Shown here in pieces: positions 18,681-27,406 of a DNA stretch of 64,000 nt. The stretch covers positions 146,921 through 210,920 of the forward strand of contig NZ_KB902702.1 of the NCBI RefSeq assembly GCF_000379605.1. The letters are read 5' to 3'. The DNA comes from Rhizobium giardinii bv. giardinii H152. Lineage in GTDB: Bacteria; Pseudomonadota; Alphaproteobacteria; Rhizobiales; Rhizobiaceae. A program made the position numbers and the translations under genes. The notes beneath the pieces are model-generated. The model saw only the letters and a list, made by a program, of their open reading frames with translations. It made no database searches and was not told the DNA's origin. Within the stretch, counting starts at the first letter, position 1; each line of letters opens with the position of its first letter.

Positions 18681-19502
18681 ATGAGCGACGCCATCCCCGT
18701 TCGATACAAGGTGGCGGAGGCGGCCCGGCTTGCCGGCGTCTCGGCCTCGACTTTGCGGCTCTGGGAGACGCAGGGGCTGGTGGTGCCGGAGCGCTCCGCC
18801 ACCGGACACCGGCAATATAGCGAGAGCGACGTCGCCCAGCTGAAGCGCGTCTCCTGGTTCCGCGCCGAGCGTGGCCTCAATCCGGCAGCCATTCGCGAAG
18901 CGCTCGAGGCGGAAGCCGGCGAGACCGATGACGCCAGCGCCGCCGCAGATGCCAATCCGGCATCGCAGGTGGGACGCAAGCTCAGGAGCCTGCGTCACGC
19001 GGCGGGCAAAACGCTCGAGCAGGTGGCCGGCGATATCGGCATTGCGGCCTCGGTGCTCTCGACGCTGGAGCGCACCTCACAGGGTGTGTCCGTCGCCGTG
19101 CTGCACAATCTTGCCGAATATTTCGGAACGACGGTCTCCAGCCTTTCCGGCGAGGACGAGCCTGAGGTCCGGGCGCTGGTCCGCGCCGGCGAATGGCGAA
19201 CCTGGCCGCGCACAACGCCGGGCGTGACGGTTCAGCTTCTCGCCGAAGGTCGCAACCAGATGGATTGCCATCGTTTCGTGCTCGAACCCGGAGCTTCCAG
19301 CGAAGGCGCCTACAAGCATGAAGGCGAGGAGTTTGTCTATGTGCTATCGGGACGGGTGGAGTTCGTGCTCGATTCCGATCAGTTCCATGACCTGAACGCC
19401 GGCGATTCACTGTATTTCGACAGCCGGCGGCATCACGCCTGGTCGAACCGGCACGACGGCGAGACGGTGCTGTTGTGGATCAACACGCCGCCGACATTCT
19501 AA
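18681..19502 (+). CDS. Three-domain transcriptional regulator: MerR-type HTH + Xre-type HTH + cupin
   Basis: 273 residues with an uncommon layout. Residues 8-75 are a MerR-like winged helix (YKVAEAARLAGVSASTLRLWE, then GHRQYSESDVAQLKRV). Residues 97-152 are a Cro/CI-type helix-turn-helix (GRKLRSLRHAAGKTLEQVA, ASVLSTLERTSQGVSV). Residues 195-268 are a cupin_2 barrel (LEPGASSEGAYKHEGEEFVYVLSG, DSLYFDSRRHHAWSN) with the usual metal- or ligand-binding histidines and glutamates. Xre-cupin proteins such as PuuR sense polyamine or amino-acid intermediates, so control of gabTD and the adjacent binding protein is plausible. The extra MerR-like domain could give a second DNA contact. Confidence 0.85.
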   Translation: MSDAIPVRYKVAEAARLAGVSASTLRLWETQGLVVPERSATGHRQYSESDVAQLKRVSWFRAERGLNPAAIREALEAEAGETDDASAAADANPASQVGRKLRSLRHAAGKTLEQVAGDIGIAASVLSTLERTSQGVSVAVLHNLAEYFGTTVSSLSGEDEPEVRALVRAGEWRTWPRTTPGVTVQLLAEGRNQMDCHRFVLEPGASSEGAYKHEGEEFVYVLSGRVEFVLDSDQFHDLNAGDSLYFDSRRHHAWSNRHDGETVLLWINTPPTF

Positions 19503-19642
19503 CGCGTCTTCCTCGCGTAACACGCAATACCATCATGCTGATTTATACCAGCTATTGTCTCTATCTATTTCGTTTATGCAGTCGCCAGCCCTACAGTTCG
19601 GTGAAGCATCGAGGAACGGTGCGCAAAAGGGGAACTGAAGAG

Positions 19643-20422
19643 ATGAGACAGAAAATCATTGCGCTGGTGCTCGCCTGTGCCGCGGCTTTTTCCGCAACGT
19701 CGGCGACGGCGGCCGAAAAGTTGAAGATCGGCACGGAGGGCGCCTATCCGCCATTCAATTTCGTCGATTCCGCCGGCAAGATCGGCGGCTTCGACGTCGA
19801 TATCGGTCTCGCGCTCTGCGCCAAGATGCAGGTCGAGTGCGAGGTGGTGGCGCAGGATTGGGATGGCATCATTCCCGGCCTGATCGCCAGGAAATACGAC
19901 CTGATCATCGCCTCGATGTTCATCACCGAGGAGCGCAAGAAGCAGGTAGCCTTCACCGACCCCTATTACCTCGCCGCCATGACCCATGTGGCACCGAAGG
20001 GCGCCGGCATCACAACGTTCACCAATGAGGCGCTGAAGGACAAGGTGATCGGCGCGCAATCCGGCACGACGCAGGCCGATTTTATCGCCGCAACCTATCC
20101 CGACGCCGAGATCAAGCTCTACCCGACGCAGGACGAAGCCAATCTGGACATGGTCAATGGCCGCCTCGACATCCAGGTGGGCGACATGTTGCCTATGCTC
20201 GACTGGGTGAGCAAGAACGACGACGGCAAATGCTGCGAACTGATCGGCACACCGATCACCGATCCGAAGTTCGTCGGCGAAGGCGTCGGCATCGCCGTGC
20301 GCCAGGATGACAATGATCTGCGCGAAAAGCTGAACAAGGCACTGGCCGATATTCGCGCCGACGGAACCTACAAGGCGATCAACGACAAGTATTTCACCAT
20401 CGACGTCTATACGATGCAGTGA
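19643..20422 (+). CDS. Periplasmic polar/basic amino acid-binding protein (SBP family 3)
   Basis: 259 residues with a signal peptide (hydrophobic core IALVLACAAAFSATSATA, cleavage before AEK). The mature start KLKIGTEGAYPPFNF, then GFDVDIGLALCAKM and FTDPYYLAA, are characteristic of the lysine/arginine/ornithine/histidine branch (LAO/HisJ). The two cysteines KCCEL are adjacent, and another pair (ALCAKMQVEC) is typical of this group. No permease or ATPase follows within the window, so it must borrow a transporter encoded elsewhere. Its position after the MerR-Xre-cupin regulator links it to the amino-acid catabolic island. Confidence 0.87.
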   Translation: MRQKIIALVLACAAAFSATSATAAEKLKIGTEGAYPPFNFVDSAGKIGGFDVDIGLALCAKMQVECEVVAQDWDGIIPGLIARKYDLIIASMFITEERKKQVAFTDPYYLAAMTHVAPKGAGITTFTNEALKDKVIGAQSGTTQADFIAATYPDAEIKLYPTQDEANLDMVNGRLDIQVGDMLPMLDWVSKNDDGKCCELIGTPITDPKFVGEGVGIAVRQDDNDLREKLNKALADIRADGTYKAINDKYFTIDVYTMQ

Positions 20423-20491
20423 GCGATCGGCCATTTCGGCCGTGGGGGACGCGGCCAGCCCGCGGCTGATCCATGGTGGCCGTTGCCAGAA

Positions 20492-20626
20492 CTAATAGCC
20501 TGAGTTGCCTCCGCCAGACCCGTGGTCGGCGGGGCGGCTATCGTAGCTCGGCCCGCTCTGGCATGCAGAAATCGTCACAATCGAAAATGCTATCGCGACC
20601 GCAGTGACAAGAGACCGGAGCTTCAT
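20492..20626 (-). CDS. Small lipoprotein, 44 residues
   Basis: MKLRSLVTAVAIAFSIVTISAC has the lysine/arginine N-terminus, hydrophobic core and lipobox (ISAC) of a lipoprotein signal. It is followed by a short Gly/Ser-rich tail (QSGPSYDSRPADHGSGGG). Start ATG 20626 has a GGAGA site in the preceding bases. The mature lipopeptide is only about 24 residues, comparable with entericidin-like or other tiny envelope lipoproteins; function unknown. Confidence 0.6.
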   Translation of the reverse strand: MKLRSLVTAVAIAFSIVTISACQSGPSYDSRPADHGSGGGNSGY

Positions 20627-20788
20627 GGTTGTCTCCATTGATGGCAGGCATGGCGGCCGGCGCGGCGCCACATCAAAGAGTGTCACCCCGATGCTCACCA
20701 AAGGCAATCGCTCCGGCGCCGCGCGTCGACGCGAAATCTCCACGGCGATGTCATCACCGGCGCCAACATCGCTGCCGGCATCTGCCGC

Positions 20789-21316
20789 CTATCCAGCCAG
20801 ATGCCGGAAAGCCGCCACGACGTCCTCATAGACCTTGCGCTTGAACGCGACGATCAGCGCGGGCAGCTCGTGCATCGGTTTCCACGCCCATTCGTCGAAT
20901 TCCGGATCGTGATCGCCCGGCGGCGGGTTGATGGCGATTTCGGACTCGTCACCCTCGAAGCGGAAGGCGAACCAGCGCTGGGTCTGGCCGCGGTATTTGC
21001 CCTTGAGGCCGATGCCGATCAGGTGGTCGGGCAGATCGTAGTTGATCCAGTCCGGCGCTTCGGCAAGCAGCGAGACCGAGCGCATGCCGGTTTCCTCATA
21101 AAGCTCGCGGTAAGCCGCCTTCAGCGGGTCCTCATGTTTGTCGATGCCACCCTGCGGCATCTGCCAGAGCTGGGCGGAGCCGTCATATTCGGAGTTGCCG
21201 ACCGGAATGCGCCGTCCGACCCAGACCAGACCGTTGCTGTTCAGCACCATGATGCCGACGCAGGGGCGATAGGGAAGATCTTCCGCCTTGACCGGTTTCG
21301 ACTTGTCCTTGCTCAT
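20789..21316 (-). CDS. rppH: RNA pyrophosphohydrolase
   Basis: 175-residue Nudix hydrolase that removes pyrophosphate from 5' triphosphate RNA and starts mRNA decay. The Nudix box [22 protein letters not shown] is complete (split: [10 protein letters not shown] / [12 protein letters not shown]). The RppH-typical N-terminus [13 protein letters not shown] and [13 protein letters not shown] precede it; [12 protein letters not shown] and [13 protein letters not shown] follow. Last gene of the minus-strand cluster that begins at obgE, with a 76-bp gap to the polysaccharide deacetylase-like gene. Confidence 0.95.
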   Translation of the reverse strand: MSKDKSKPVKAEDLPYRPCVGIMVLNSNGLVWVGRRIPVGNSEYDGSAQLWQMPQGGIDKHEDPLKAAYRELYEETGMRSVSLLAEAPDWINYDLPDHLIGIGLKGKYRGQTQRWFAFRFEGDESEIAINPPPGDHDPEFDEWAWKPMHELPALIVAFKRKVYEDVVAAFRHLAG

Positions 21317-21392
21317 CCGAGTGTTCCTTGCTGATCATGTTTTCGCGCGCCGCTGAGGCCCGTGCGGATTTCGCCCGTCTCGCAGGCTTAGG

Positions 21393-22601
21393 CTATTGTT
21401 GTTGCGGATCTTTGACGAGCGCCGAGACGCCGACGAATTCGATGCCGCGGGTGCCCGCCTCGTCGGCCCATTGGGAAATTGCCTCGACGCTCTCGTCGAA
21501 GGCCGAGGCGACGCCGATGGCGCTGCCATTGCGGCGGGCGATGCGCTCGAGTTCGTCAAGCTTCTTGAGGATGGCGGTCCGGTCGAGCTCGGTATCGATG
21601 ACCATGTCGGCAAAACCATGCGGTACACCGATCGTTTCTGCGAGCGTGCCTGTCAGCGATTGGGCCGAGGTGCCATCGTCGAGAAAGAGCAGGCCGCGCC
21701 GGCCGATATCGCGCATCACCGGCTCGAGCGCATCGGCATCCGAGAGGAAACGGCCGCCGAGGAAATTCATGATGCCGGTATAATTGGTGATCCTGGCAAG
21801 TGACGAGCGCAGTTCGGACAGATTCTTCCTGGCATCCAGGCCGACGCGCAGCGTATGGGGGCCAGGATTGTTGTCCGGGTAATCGAAGGGCTCGAACGGT
21901 ACCTGCAGCAGGATTTCGTGGCCGTTGCGCCGGGCTTCCTGCATCCAGCGCTCCAGGCTGTTGCCGCTGGCCGCAAAGGCCATGGTGATTTCGGGTGGAA
22001 GCTGGCGCAAAGCGTTTTGCGTGCCCGTCTGGCTCAGTCCGAGGCCCCCGACGACCAGCGCGATGCGCGTGCCGCGCGCGCCCGACCACGGCCGCGCATA
22101 TTGGTCCATCGGTCTGAGGCCATCCGGACCGGTGATCGGCAGGCGGCCTTCCGGCGCATCCTCCAGCAGGGCATCGTTCGGGAAGGCGGCCATGCGCGGA
22201 TCCTGCCCCTTGGTTCCTCCCACTTCGATGAAGGCAGGGCCGTCGCCGTCGCGCTGCTTGGGCGAGAACGTCGTGACAACCGAGCCGTCGTTGGTCAGCG
22301 TTTCCTTGACATGCGCACCGGACAGCGCCCCGCTCGTCTGTGGTTTCGTCAGTTTGCTGCCGGTCGGGGTTGCGCCGTTTTCCGGCTTTTCAGCCGAATT
22401 CGCGGCATCGGTCACCGTTTCCGCTGCAGGCGTCGGTTCGATCAGGCCGGTCGGCCGCAACACGGTCCATGCGGAGACGCCAATCAGCACTGCCACGCTA
22501 ACGCCCAGAAGAATGCGGCCGAGAGAAAGGGCGGATTTTTGCGGTTCGGAAGGGCGCGCCTTGCGGTTCTGACCAAGAGGAGCGTTGAGGTCTGTTCCCA
22601 A
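21393..22601 (-). CDS. Divergent polysaccharide deacetylase family protein (YibQ/DUF610)
   Basis: 402 residues. An N-terminal membrane anchor (ILLGVSVAVLIGVSAWTVL) is followed by a Pro/Thr-rich linker and a C-terminal NodB-like barrel. Segments are ARGTRIALVVGGLGLSQ, EITMAFAASGNSLERWMQEARRNGHEILLQVPFEP and GLLFLDDGTSAQS. Classical NodB metal-binding residues are only partly kept, hence 'divergent'. Always found beside the ctpA/envC cell-wall genes in alphaproteobacteria, suggesting a peptidoglycan-linked role. TTG at 22601 has an AGAGG site at proper spacing and was chosen; another TTG at 22628 is possible. No ATG fits. Confidence 0.82.
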   Translation of the reverse strand: MGTDLNAPLGQNRKARPSEPQKSALSLGRILLGVSVAVLIGVSAWTVLRPTGLIEPTPAAETVTDAANSAEKPENGATPTGSKLTKPQTSGALSGAHVKETLTNDGSVVTTFSPKQRDGDGPAFIEVGGTKGQDPRMAAFPNDALLEDAPEGRLPITGPDGLRPMDQYARPWSGARGTRIALVVGGLGLSQTGTQNALRQLPPEITMAFAASGNSLERWMQEARRNGHEILLQVPFEPFDYPDNNPGPHTLRVGLDARKNLSELRSSLARITNYTGIMNFLGGRFLSDADALEPVMRDIGRRGLLFLDDGTSAQSLTGTLAETIGVPHGFADMVIDTELDRTAILKKLDELERIARRNGSAIGVASAFDESVEAISQWADEAGTRGIEFVGVSALVKDPQQQ

Positions 22602-22733
22602 GAGGGCCTCTGTCGATCTGGGTTGCAAGGGGCGGAAAGCTTGGCAGGCCGCTGGTTCAAGAATCGAAACCGCCGCCCGGCCGGAGCCAGGCGGCGATGT
22701 TTATCGGCGTCCGCTAAACCACGGACGAGAGGC

Positions 22734-24056
22734 TTACGGCTTCAGTTCTGCCTTTTCCGGATTGGCCGGGAAGGCCGGATCCGACTTCTTGCCGCGCAAG
22801 AGGTCGAGCGCATAGTTCAGCTGCAGGTCGTCCTTGGCCTCCGGCGGCACGTAGGCAACCGAACCCGATCCTTCCTCGCTCTCGTTCTGCCCCTTGATGT
22901 GGCCACGCAGGCTGGATTCACTGGTCGTCTCGACCTTGCCAAGCAGTTCCGGCGGCAACGGCTGCTCGACCTTGATATCGGGCGAGATGCCGGTTCCCTG
23001 GATCGACTTGCCGGAGGGGGTATAGTAAAGCGCAGTCGTCAGGCGAAGCGCGCCGGCCTCACCGAGCGGAATGATCGTCTGAACCGAGCCCTTGCCGAAG
23101 GAGCGCGTACCGAGAACGGTGGCGCGCTTCAGGTCCTGCAGGGCGCCGGCGACGATTTCCGAGGCCGAAGCCGAGCCGCCGTTGACGAGCACGATCACCG
23201 GCTTGCCATCCGTCAGGTCGCCCGCCGTGGCATTGAAGCGGCGGGTTTCGTCCGGATTGCGGCCGCGGGTGGAGACCACTTCGCCACGTTCCAGGAAGGC
23301 GTCGGAGACATTGATCGCCTGGTCGAGCAGGCCGCCCGGGTTGAGGCGCAGGTCGAGCACAAAGCCCTTCAGCTTGTCGGCCGGGACCTGGGCCTTGATC
23401 TTCTCGATGCCGTTCTTCAGGTCGTCATAGGTTTTTTCGGTGAAGGAAATCACCCGCAGGTAACCGACATCACCCTCGACGCGGAACTTGACGGCGCGCA
23501 CCGCGATGATGTCGCGGATGATCGTCAGTTCGATCGGCTTTTCAGCACCCTTGCGCAGGATGGTCAGCTTGATCGGCTTGCCGACGGCGCCACGCATCTT
23601 GTCGACGGCTTCCTCGAGCTTGAGGCCGCGCACGTCCTGCCCGTCGATCTTCGAAATGAAGTCGCCGGCAAGAACGCCTGCCTTGGCGGCCGGCGTGTCG
23701 TCGATCGGGCTGGTCACCTTGACGAGATCGTCTTCCATGGTGACTTCGATGCCGAGACCGCCGAATTCACCCTTGGTCTGGGTGCGCATGTCCTCGGCGT
23801 CGGTGGAATTCATGTAGCTGGAATGCGGATCGAGCGAGGAGAGCATGCCGTTGATGGCATTCTCGATCAGCTTGTCGTCTTGCGGCGGCGTCACATATTG
23901 CGCACGGACCCGTTCGAAGACATCGCCGAAGATCGATAGCTCGCGATAGGTGGACGCGTTGGCCGCGACCGCCGGGACGATGGAGGAATATACAACGCCC
24001 GTGGCCGCTGCACCCATGAGTGCCCCGACCAGAACAAGTGACGTTCTACGAATCAT
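22734..24056 (-). CDS. ctpA: Carboxy-terminal processing protease CtpA (S41 family)
   Basis: 440-residue periplasmic serine protease. A signal anchor (TSLVLVGALMGAAATGVVY) leads into the S41 N-terminal part, a PDZ domain near residues 88-160 (GIEVTMEDDLVKVTSPIDDTPA, AGVLAGDFISKIDG) and the catalytic core. That core has the Ser in GGSASASEIVAGAL and the Lys in TRSFGKGSVQTI. Trims or degrades cell-wall enzymes and periplasmic proteins. Its start overlaps the end of the EnvC-like gene by 11 bases, so the two are co-translated; function in the same envelope pathway is likely. Confidence 0.93.
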   Translation of the reverse strand: MIRRTSLVLVGALMGAAATGVVYSSIVPAVAANASTYRELSIFGDVFERVRAQYVTPPQDDKLIENAINGMLSSLDPHSSYMNSTDAEDMRTQTKGEFGGLGIEVTMEDDLVKVTSPIDDTPAAKAGVLAGDFISKIDGQDVRGLKLEEAVDKMRGAVGKPIKLTILRKGAEKPIELTIIRDIIAVRAVKFRVEGDVGYLRVISFTEKTYDDLKNGIEKIKAQVPADKLKGFVLDLRLNPGGLLDQAINVSDAFLERGEVVSTRGRNPDETRRFNATAGDLTDGKPVIVLVNGGSASASEIVAGALQDLKRATVLGTRSFGKGSVQTIIPLGEAGALRLTTALYYTPSGKSIQGTGISPDIKVEQPLPPELLGKVETTSESSLRGHIKGQNESEEGSGSVAYVPPEAKDDLQLNYALDLLRGKKSDPAFPANPEKAELKP

Positions 24057-25485
24057 TGCGTGCCTTTCCGGTGTCTGCTGCGGTCCACCACGGTCGGGAA
24101 TCAACCGGTTTTCCGTCTTTCCTGAATTCAATGTAAAGCGTTGGACGCTCGGTTTCCAGCGCCAATGCGGTAGCGCTTGCCACTCTTTTGTTACCCATGG
24201 TGCCGAGCGGCTCGCCGGCGACGACGAACTGCCCCTGCTGCACTGTTACGCCTTCAAGCCCGGACAGGACGATGTGGTAACCGTCGCCGGGATTGAGGAT
24301 GATCATCTGGCCGTAACTGCGAAACGTTCCGGCAAAGACGATCCATCCATCGGAAGGCGCCGTCACCAAGGCTCCCGCATTGGTTTCGAGCATCATGCCC
24401 TGAAGCGAATGCCCGGTACCGTCCGCGTCGCCGAACCGGCGCAGGATCGAGCCGGCAACCGGCAATGCGAGCTTCTTCTGCAGGTCCGAAAATGCATATG
24501 CAGGCGCAATGCGGTTTTTGTCGGGCGTAACGCTGTTGGCCAGCTCGCGGGCTTGAGCCCGCTGTTCCTCCGACATCCGCCTGCGGTTTTCCTCTTCGGC
24601 CCGGGCCGCGGCCGCGGCGTCGCGCACCGAGGCGATCTCGCTCTCGATCGAGCCGATCAGGCCTTCGAGGCTGGTCGCCTGTGAAGCCAGCTGCTCGGCC
24701 TTGTGGCGCTCGGCGGCCAGCTCGGTGGCGCTGCGCTGCTTCAGTTTCTGCTTTTCGGCGATCAGCATGTTCATGCGCCGCTCTTCCTCGAGCCGGGATG
24801 CCATGTCGTCGCCGAGCGCCTTTTTCTGCGCGGTGATTTCCTTGCTGAGACCCGCAAGGGCCTGCAGGTCGGCGACCAGGTCTTCCGTCTCATGGCGGAT
24901 ACCGGGAACAACGGCACCGAGCAGGATGGCGCTGCGAACGGAGGCCAGCGCATCTTCTGGCGTCACGAGCAGGGCGGGCGGCGGATTGCGCCCCATCCGC
25001 TGCAGCGCCGCCAGCACCTCGGCCAGCACGCTGCGCCGGGCGCGCAACGATGCGTGAACGGCATCTTGCTTCGTCCGCAGCGCGGTCAGCTTCTCTTCGC
25101 CGTCGACGATCTGCTGTTCCAGCGCCTTGCGCTTGTTCGCCGAGTCGACGATCGCCGCTCTCAGTGACTCGCTGGTCTTTTCAAGCTCGGCGATGCCGGC
25201 CTGCAGCGCGGCTGCCCGGTCCTTCGAAAGAGTGATGGTTTTCGACAGGGCTTCCAGTTCGCTGCGGGTACTGTCGCGCCTGAGTGCGAGATCGGCGATG
25301 GGATCGGCCTGCGCGGGCGCCTGTCCGGCGTTGGCCTGGGAGACCCGATCCGTCGTCTCGGCGGTCTGCGCGGCCGCGTCGGCGGCAAGCAGGAGACCGA
25401 TGGTCAACAGGCCCGTGCACAAGCCGCGCCAGCCGGCATGGGCCGGCTGCCCCCTGTTTCCCCGCCTCTTCAACCCTGTCGTCAT
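24046..25485 (-). CDS. EnvC-like murein hydrolase activator with degenerate LytM domain
   Basis: 479 residues. A signal peptide (LCTGLLTIGLLLAADAAA) is followed by a long coiled coil of about 250 residues (ALRRDSTRSELEALSKTI; later EEERRMNMLIAEKQKLKQ) and a C-terminal M23/LytM domain (ILRRFGDADGTGHSLQGM, LYIEFRKDGKPVDSRPWW). The zinc-binding HxxxD and HxH of active LytM enzymes are not present, as in EnvC, which activates amidases instead of cutting itself. ATG at 25485 was preferred to an in-frame TTG at 25518. Precedes ctpA in an overlapping arrangement. Confidence 0.87.
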   Translation of the reverse strand: MTTGLKRRGNRGQPAHAGWRGLCTGLLTIGLLLAADAAAQTAETTDRVSQANAGQAPAQADPIADLALRRDSTRSELEALSKTITLSKDRAAALQAGIAELEKTSESLRAAIVDSANKRKALEQQIVDGEEKLTALRTKQDAVHASLRARRSVLAEVLAALQRMGRNPPPALLVTPEDALASVRSAILLGAVVPGIRHETEDLVADLQALAGLSKEITAQKKALGDDMASRLEEERRMNMLIAEKQKLKQRSATELAAERHKAEQLASQATSLEGLIGSIESEIASVRDAAAAARAEEENRRRMSEEQRAQARELANSVTPDKNRIAPAYAFSDLQKKLALPVAGSILRRFGDADGTGHSLQGMMLETNAGALVTAPSDGWIVFAGTFRSYGQMIILNPGDGYHIVLSGLEGVTVQQGQFVVAGEPLGTMGNKRVASATALALETERPTLYIEFRKDGKPVDSRPWWTAADTGKARNDS

Positions 25486-25595
25486 TCTGCCATTCGTTGT
25501 CAGCCACCTGTCGGGCAAAACCCTACGCTGATTTGGCCGTCGCCGCCAACAGCCATCCCCGGCAATTGCGGCATCCGCATGGCGGGCGGCTGCGC

Positions 25596-26078
25596 CTAGA
25601 CCCTGTGATAGGGATGGCCGGAGAGAATGGTAACGGCGCGGTAGAGCTGTTCGGCGATCAGGATGCGCACCAACTGGTGCGGCCAGGTCATCTTGCCGAG
25701 GCAGATGACGGCATCTGCCTTGCCGTGCAGCGACGGGTCGAGGCCGTCGGCACCGCCGATCGCCAGCACCATGTCGCGTTTGCCGCTGTCGCGGAACGAA
25801 CCGATGAGCGAGGCGAAACCTTCCGAATCCAGCGCCTTGCCGCGCTCGTCAAGCAGGATGAGAAGGCTGGCATCGGGGAGGGATTTTTCAAGCAGGACCG
25901 CTTCTTCGCGCTTGCGCGTCTCGGCGCTGGAGGCGCGGCTCTCGGGGACTTCGGTGACGCGGGACAGTTCGAGGCCGATCGCCGGTCCCGCCTTGGAAAA
26001 GCGGTCGAGATAGCGGGCCGCAAGATCTTTCTCCGGGCCGGCCTTGAGGCGCCCGACGGCAAAGAGACCAACCCGCAT
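25596..26078 (-). CDS. rlmH: 23S rRNA (pseudouridine1915-N3)-methyltransferase
   Basis: 160-residue SPOUT-class methyltransferase that modifies pseudouridine 1915 in helix 69 of 23S rRNA. MRVGLFAVGRLKAGPEKDL opens the protein. The knot region is LLILLDERGKALDSEGFA, LAIGGADGLDP and LGKMTWPHQLVRILIAEQLYRA, and it ends in the characteristic HPYHRV. The length is the family norm. Placed between rsfS and envC as in other Rhizobiales. Confidence 0.95.
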   Translation of the reverse strand: MRVGLFAVGRLKAGPEKDLAARYLDRFSKAGPAIGLELSRVTEVPESRASSAETRKREEAVLLEKSLPDASLLILLDERGKALDSEGFASLIGSFRDSGKRDMVLAIGGADGLDPSLHGKADAVICLGKMTWPHQLVRILIAEQLYRAVTILSGHPYHRV

Positions 26079-26237
26079 GTCATTTCCTCTATTTATCGGC
26101 GCGCCGACAGTCATGCAGGCATTTCCGCGATGGCCGCCTGACACGCAGTCGATTTTCTCCGGCAAACGCCGGCGCGCGATTCCGTTCTGCTACCGGCCGC
26201 AACCAGATGGTTTCACCTGTGCGACCATCACAGGATC

Positions 26238-26687
26238 CTAGTGCAGCCTGCCGTCTTCCATATCCGGCGCGGCCCACATCTTTTCGATGTTGTAGAACTC
26301 GCGGATTTCCGGACGGAAGACGTGGATGATGATGTCACCGCTGTCGATCAGCACCCAGTCACCGGTTTCCAGGCCTTCGACGCGGGCATTGCCATGGCCT
26401 TCGTCCTTCAGGTCGGTCATCAGGTGATCGGCAATCGCCATGACATGCCTGCTCGAGCGCCCGGAGACGACGACCATGTAGTCTCCCAGCGCCGATTTTC
26501 CGGCAATGTTGATGGTGACGATATCTTCTGCTTTCGAGTCCTCGAGACTGTTGAGGACCAGGTGAAGAGCACGGGCAGCGGCTTCGTCGCTGCGATCCGG
26601 GCTTTGCGGGAAAATGCGTGTGACATTTCCCTTCGCGTGTACTGTTGTCAGGGTCTTTCCTTTCCAGTTGAACAGAACAGGCACCAC
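26238..26687 (-). CDS. rsfS: Ribosomal silencing factor
   Basis: 149 residues (maximum reading). The conserved DUF143 core includes LEDSKAEDIVTINIAGKSALGDYMVV (two blocks), GRSSRHVMAIADHL and DWVLIDSGDIIIHVF, ending REFYNIEKMW. RsfS binds L14 on the large subunit and blocks subunit joining during starvation. The start is uncertain: GTG at 26687 lacks a clear ribosome site, while an AAAGGA lies seven bases before a CTG at 26651, which would give about 137 residues beginning near TTVHAKG. Follows nadD by about 90 bp. Confidence 0.92.
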   Translation of the reverse strand: MVPVLFNWKGKTLTTVHAKGNVTRIFPQSPDRSDEAAARALHLVLNSLEDSKAEDIVTINIAGKSALGDYMVVVSGRSSRHVMAIADHLMTDLKDEGHGNARVEGLETGDWVLIDSGDIIIHVFRPEIREFYNIEKMWAAPDMEDGRLH

Positions 26688-26779
26688 GATTCGAATGTCG
26701 GTCGAACCGCTATGGTAAATGTAGGCACCAATGCCTTAACGTTTCAAGACGTGAGAAGTAAATGACGGTTAATCATTGT

Positions 26780-27406
26780 TCACGATTGCGCCCTGAGCGC
26801 CGTCGAGCTGAGCGGAGAGCGTGGTCCGTGAATGAAGGTCCAGGCCGGCGCCTTGCGCCAGGCGAGACTTGCGGCATGGGCTTCGTCGACGCGCGCATAG
26901 TCAAAAGTCTTCGCCATCTTTGAGGAGAGATAGGACAGCGTGTCGCCCGGCCGGTCGATCACGGCGATGGGATAGGTGCGGGCGATTTTTTGCCAGTCCT
27001 GCCAGAGATGGAAGTTTTTCAGGTTATCGGCGCCCATGACCCAGACGAAGCGGATGTCGCGGTTGCGATCGCGGATCTTTTCCAGCGTGCGGGCCGTGTA
27101 GCTCTGCCCCAGCGACTGCTCGAACGCGGTCACCTTGATGCGGGGGTCATGGGTGATCGCCTGACTGAGGCTGATGCGCTCGGCGAGCGGAGCGAGATGG
27201 TTGCGGTTCTTCAACGGGTTGCCCGGGGTTACCATCCACCAGAGCTGATCGAGCCCAAGACGGCGCAGCGCGATATCGGCGACCAGCACATGGCCGTCAT
27301 GCGGCGGATTGAACGAGCCGCCGAACAGGCCGACCGTCATGCCGCTCTCCACATGCGGCATTTTCAGGTAGAACGGATCGACCCTGTCAGGCTGCACAGG
27401 ATGCAC
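26780..27406 (-). CDS. nadD: Nicotinate-nucleotide adenylyltransferase
   Basis: 208 residues. Converts nicotinate mononucleotide and ATP to deamido-NAD. The nucleotidyltransferase HxGH-type motif is in GLFGGSFNPPHDGH, the central region reads WWMVTPGNPLK and WVMGADNLKNFHLW, and the C-terminal SSTALR completes the active site. GTG at 27406 directly follows the proA stop (TAAGTG). An internal ATG at residue 16 or 23 is possible, because the conserved core only begins at MTVGLFGG. Same operon as proBA. Confidence 0.93.
   Translation of the reverse strand: MHPVQPDRVDPFYLKMPHVESGMTVGLFGGSFNPPHDGHVLVADIALRRLGLDQLWWMVTPGNPLKNRNHLAPLAERISLSQAITHDPRIKVTAFEQSLGQSYTARTLEKIRDRNRDIRFVWVMGADNLKNFHLWQDWQKIARTYPIAVIDRPGDTLSYLSSKMAKTFDYARVDEAHAASLAWRKAPAWTFIHGPRSPLSSTALRAQS

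Noticed and set aside
18147..18998. N-terminal extension of gabT by 284 codons in the same frame
   Set aside because: It would cover the operator palindromes, the RelB-like gene and part of the MerR-Xre-cupin gene and shows no family resemblance; the transaminase start at 18146 is consistent with GabT proteins.
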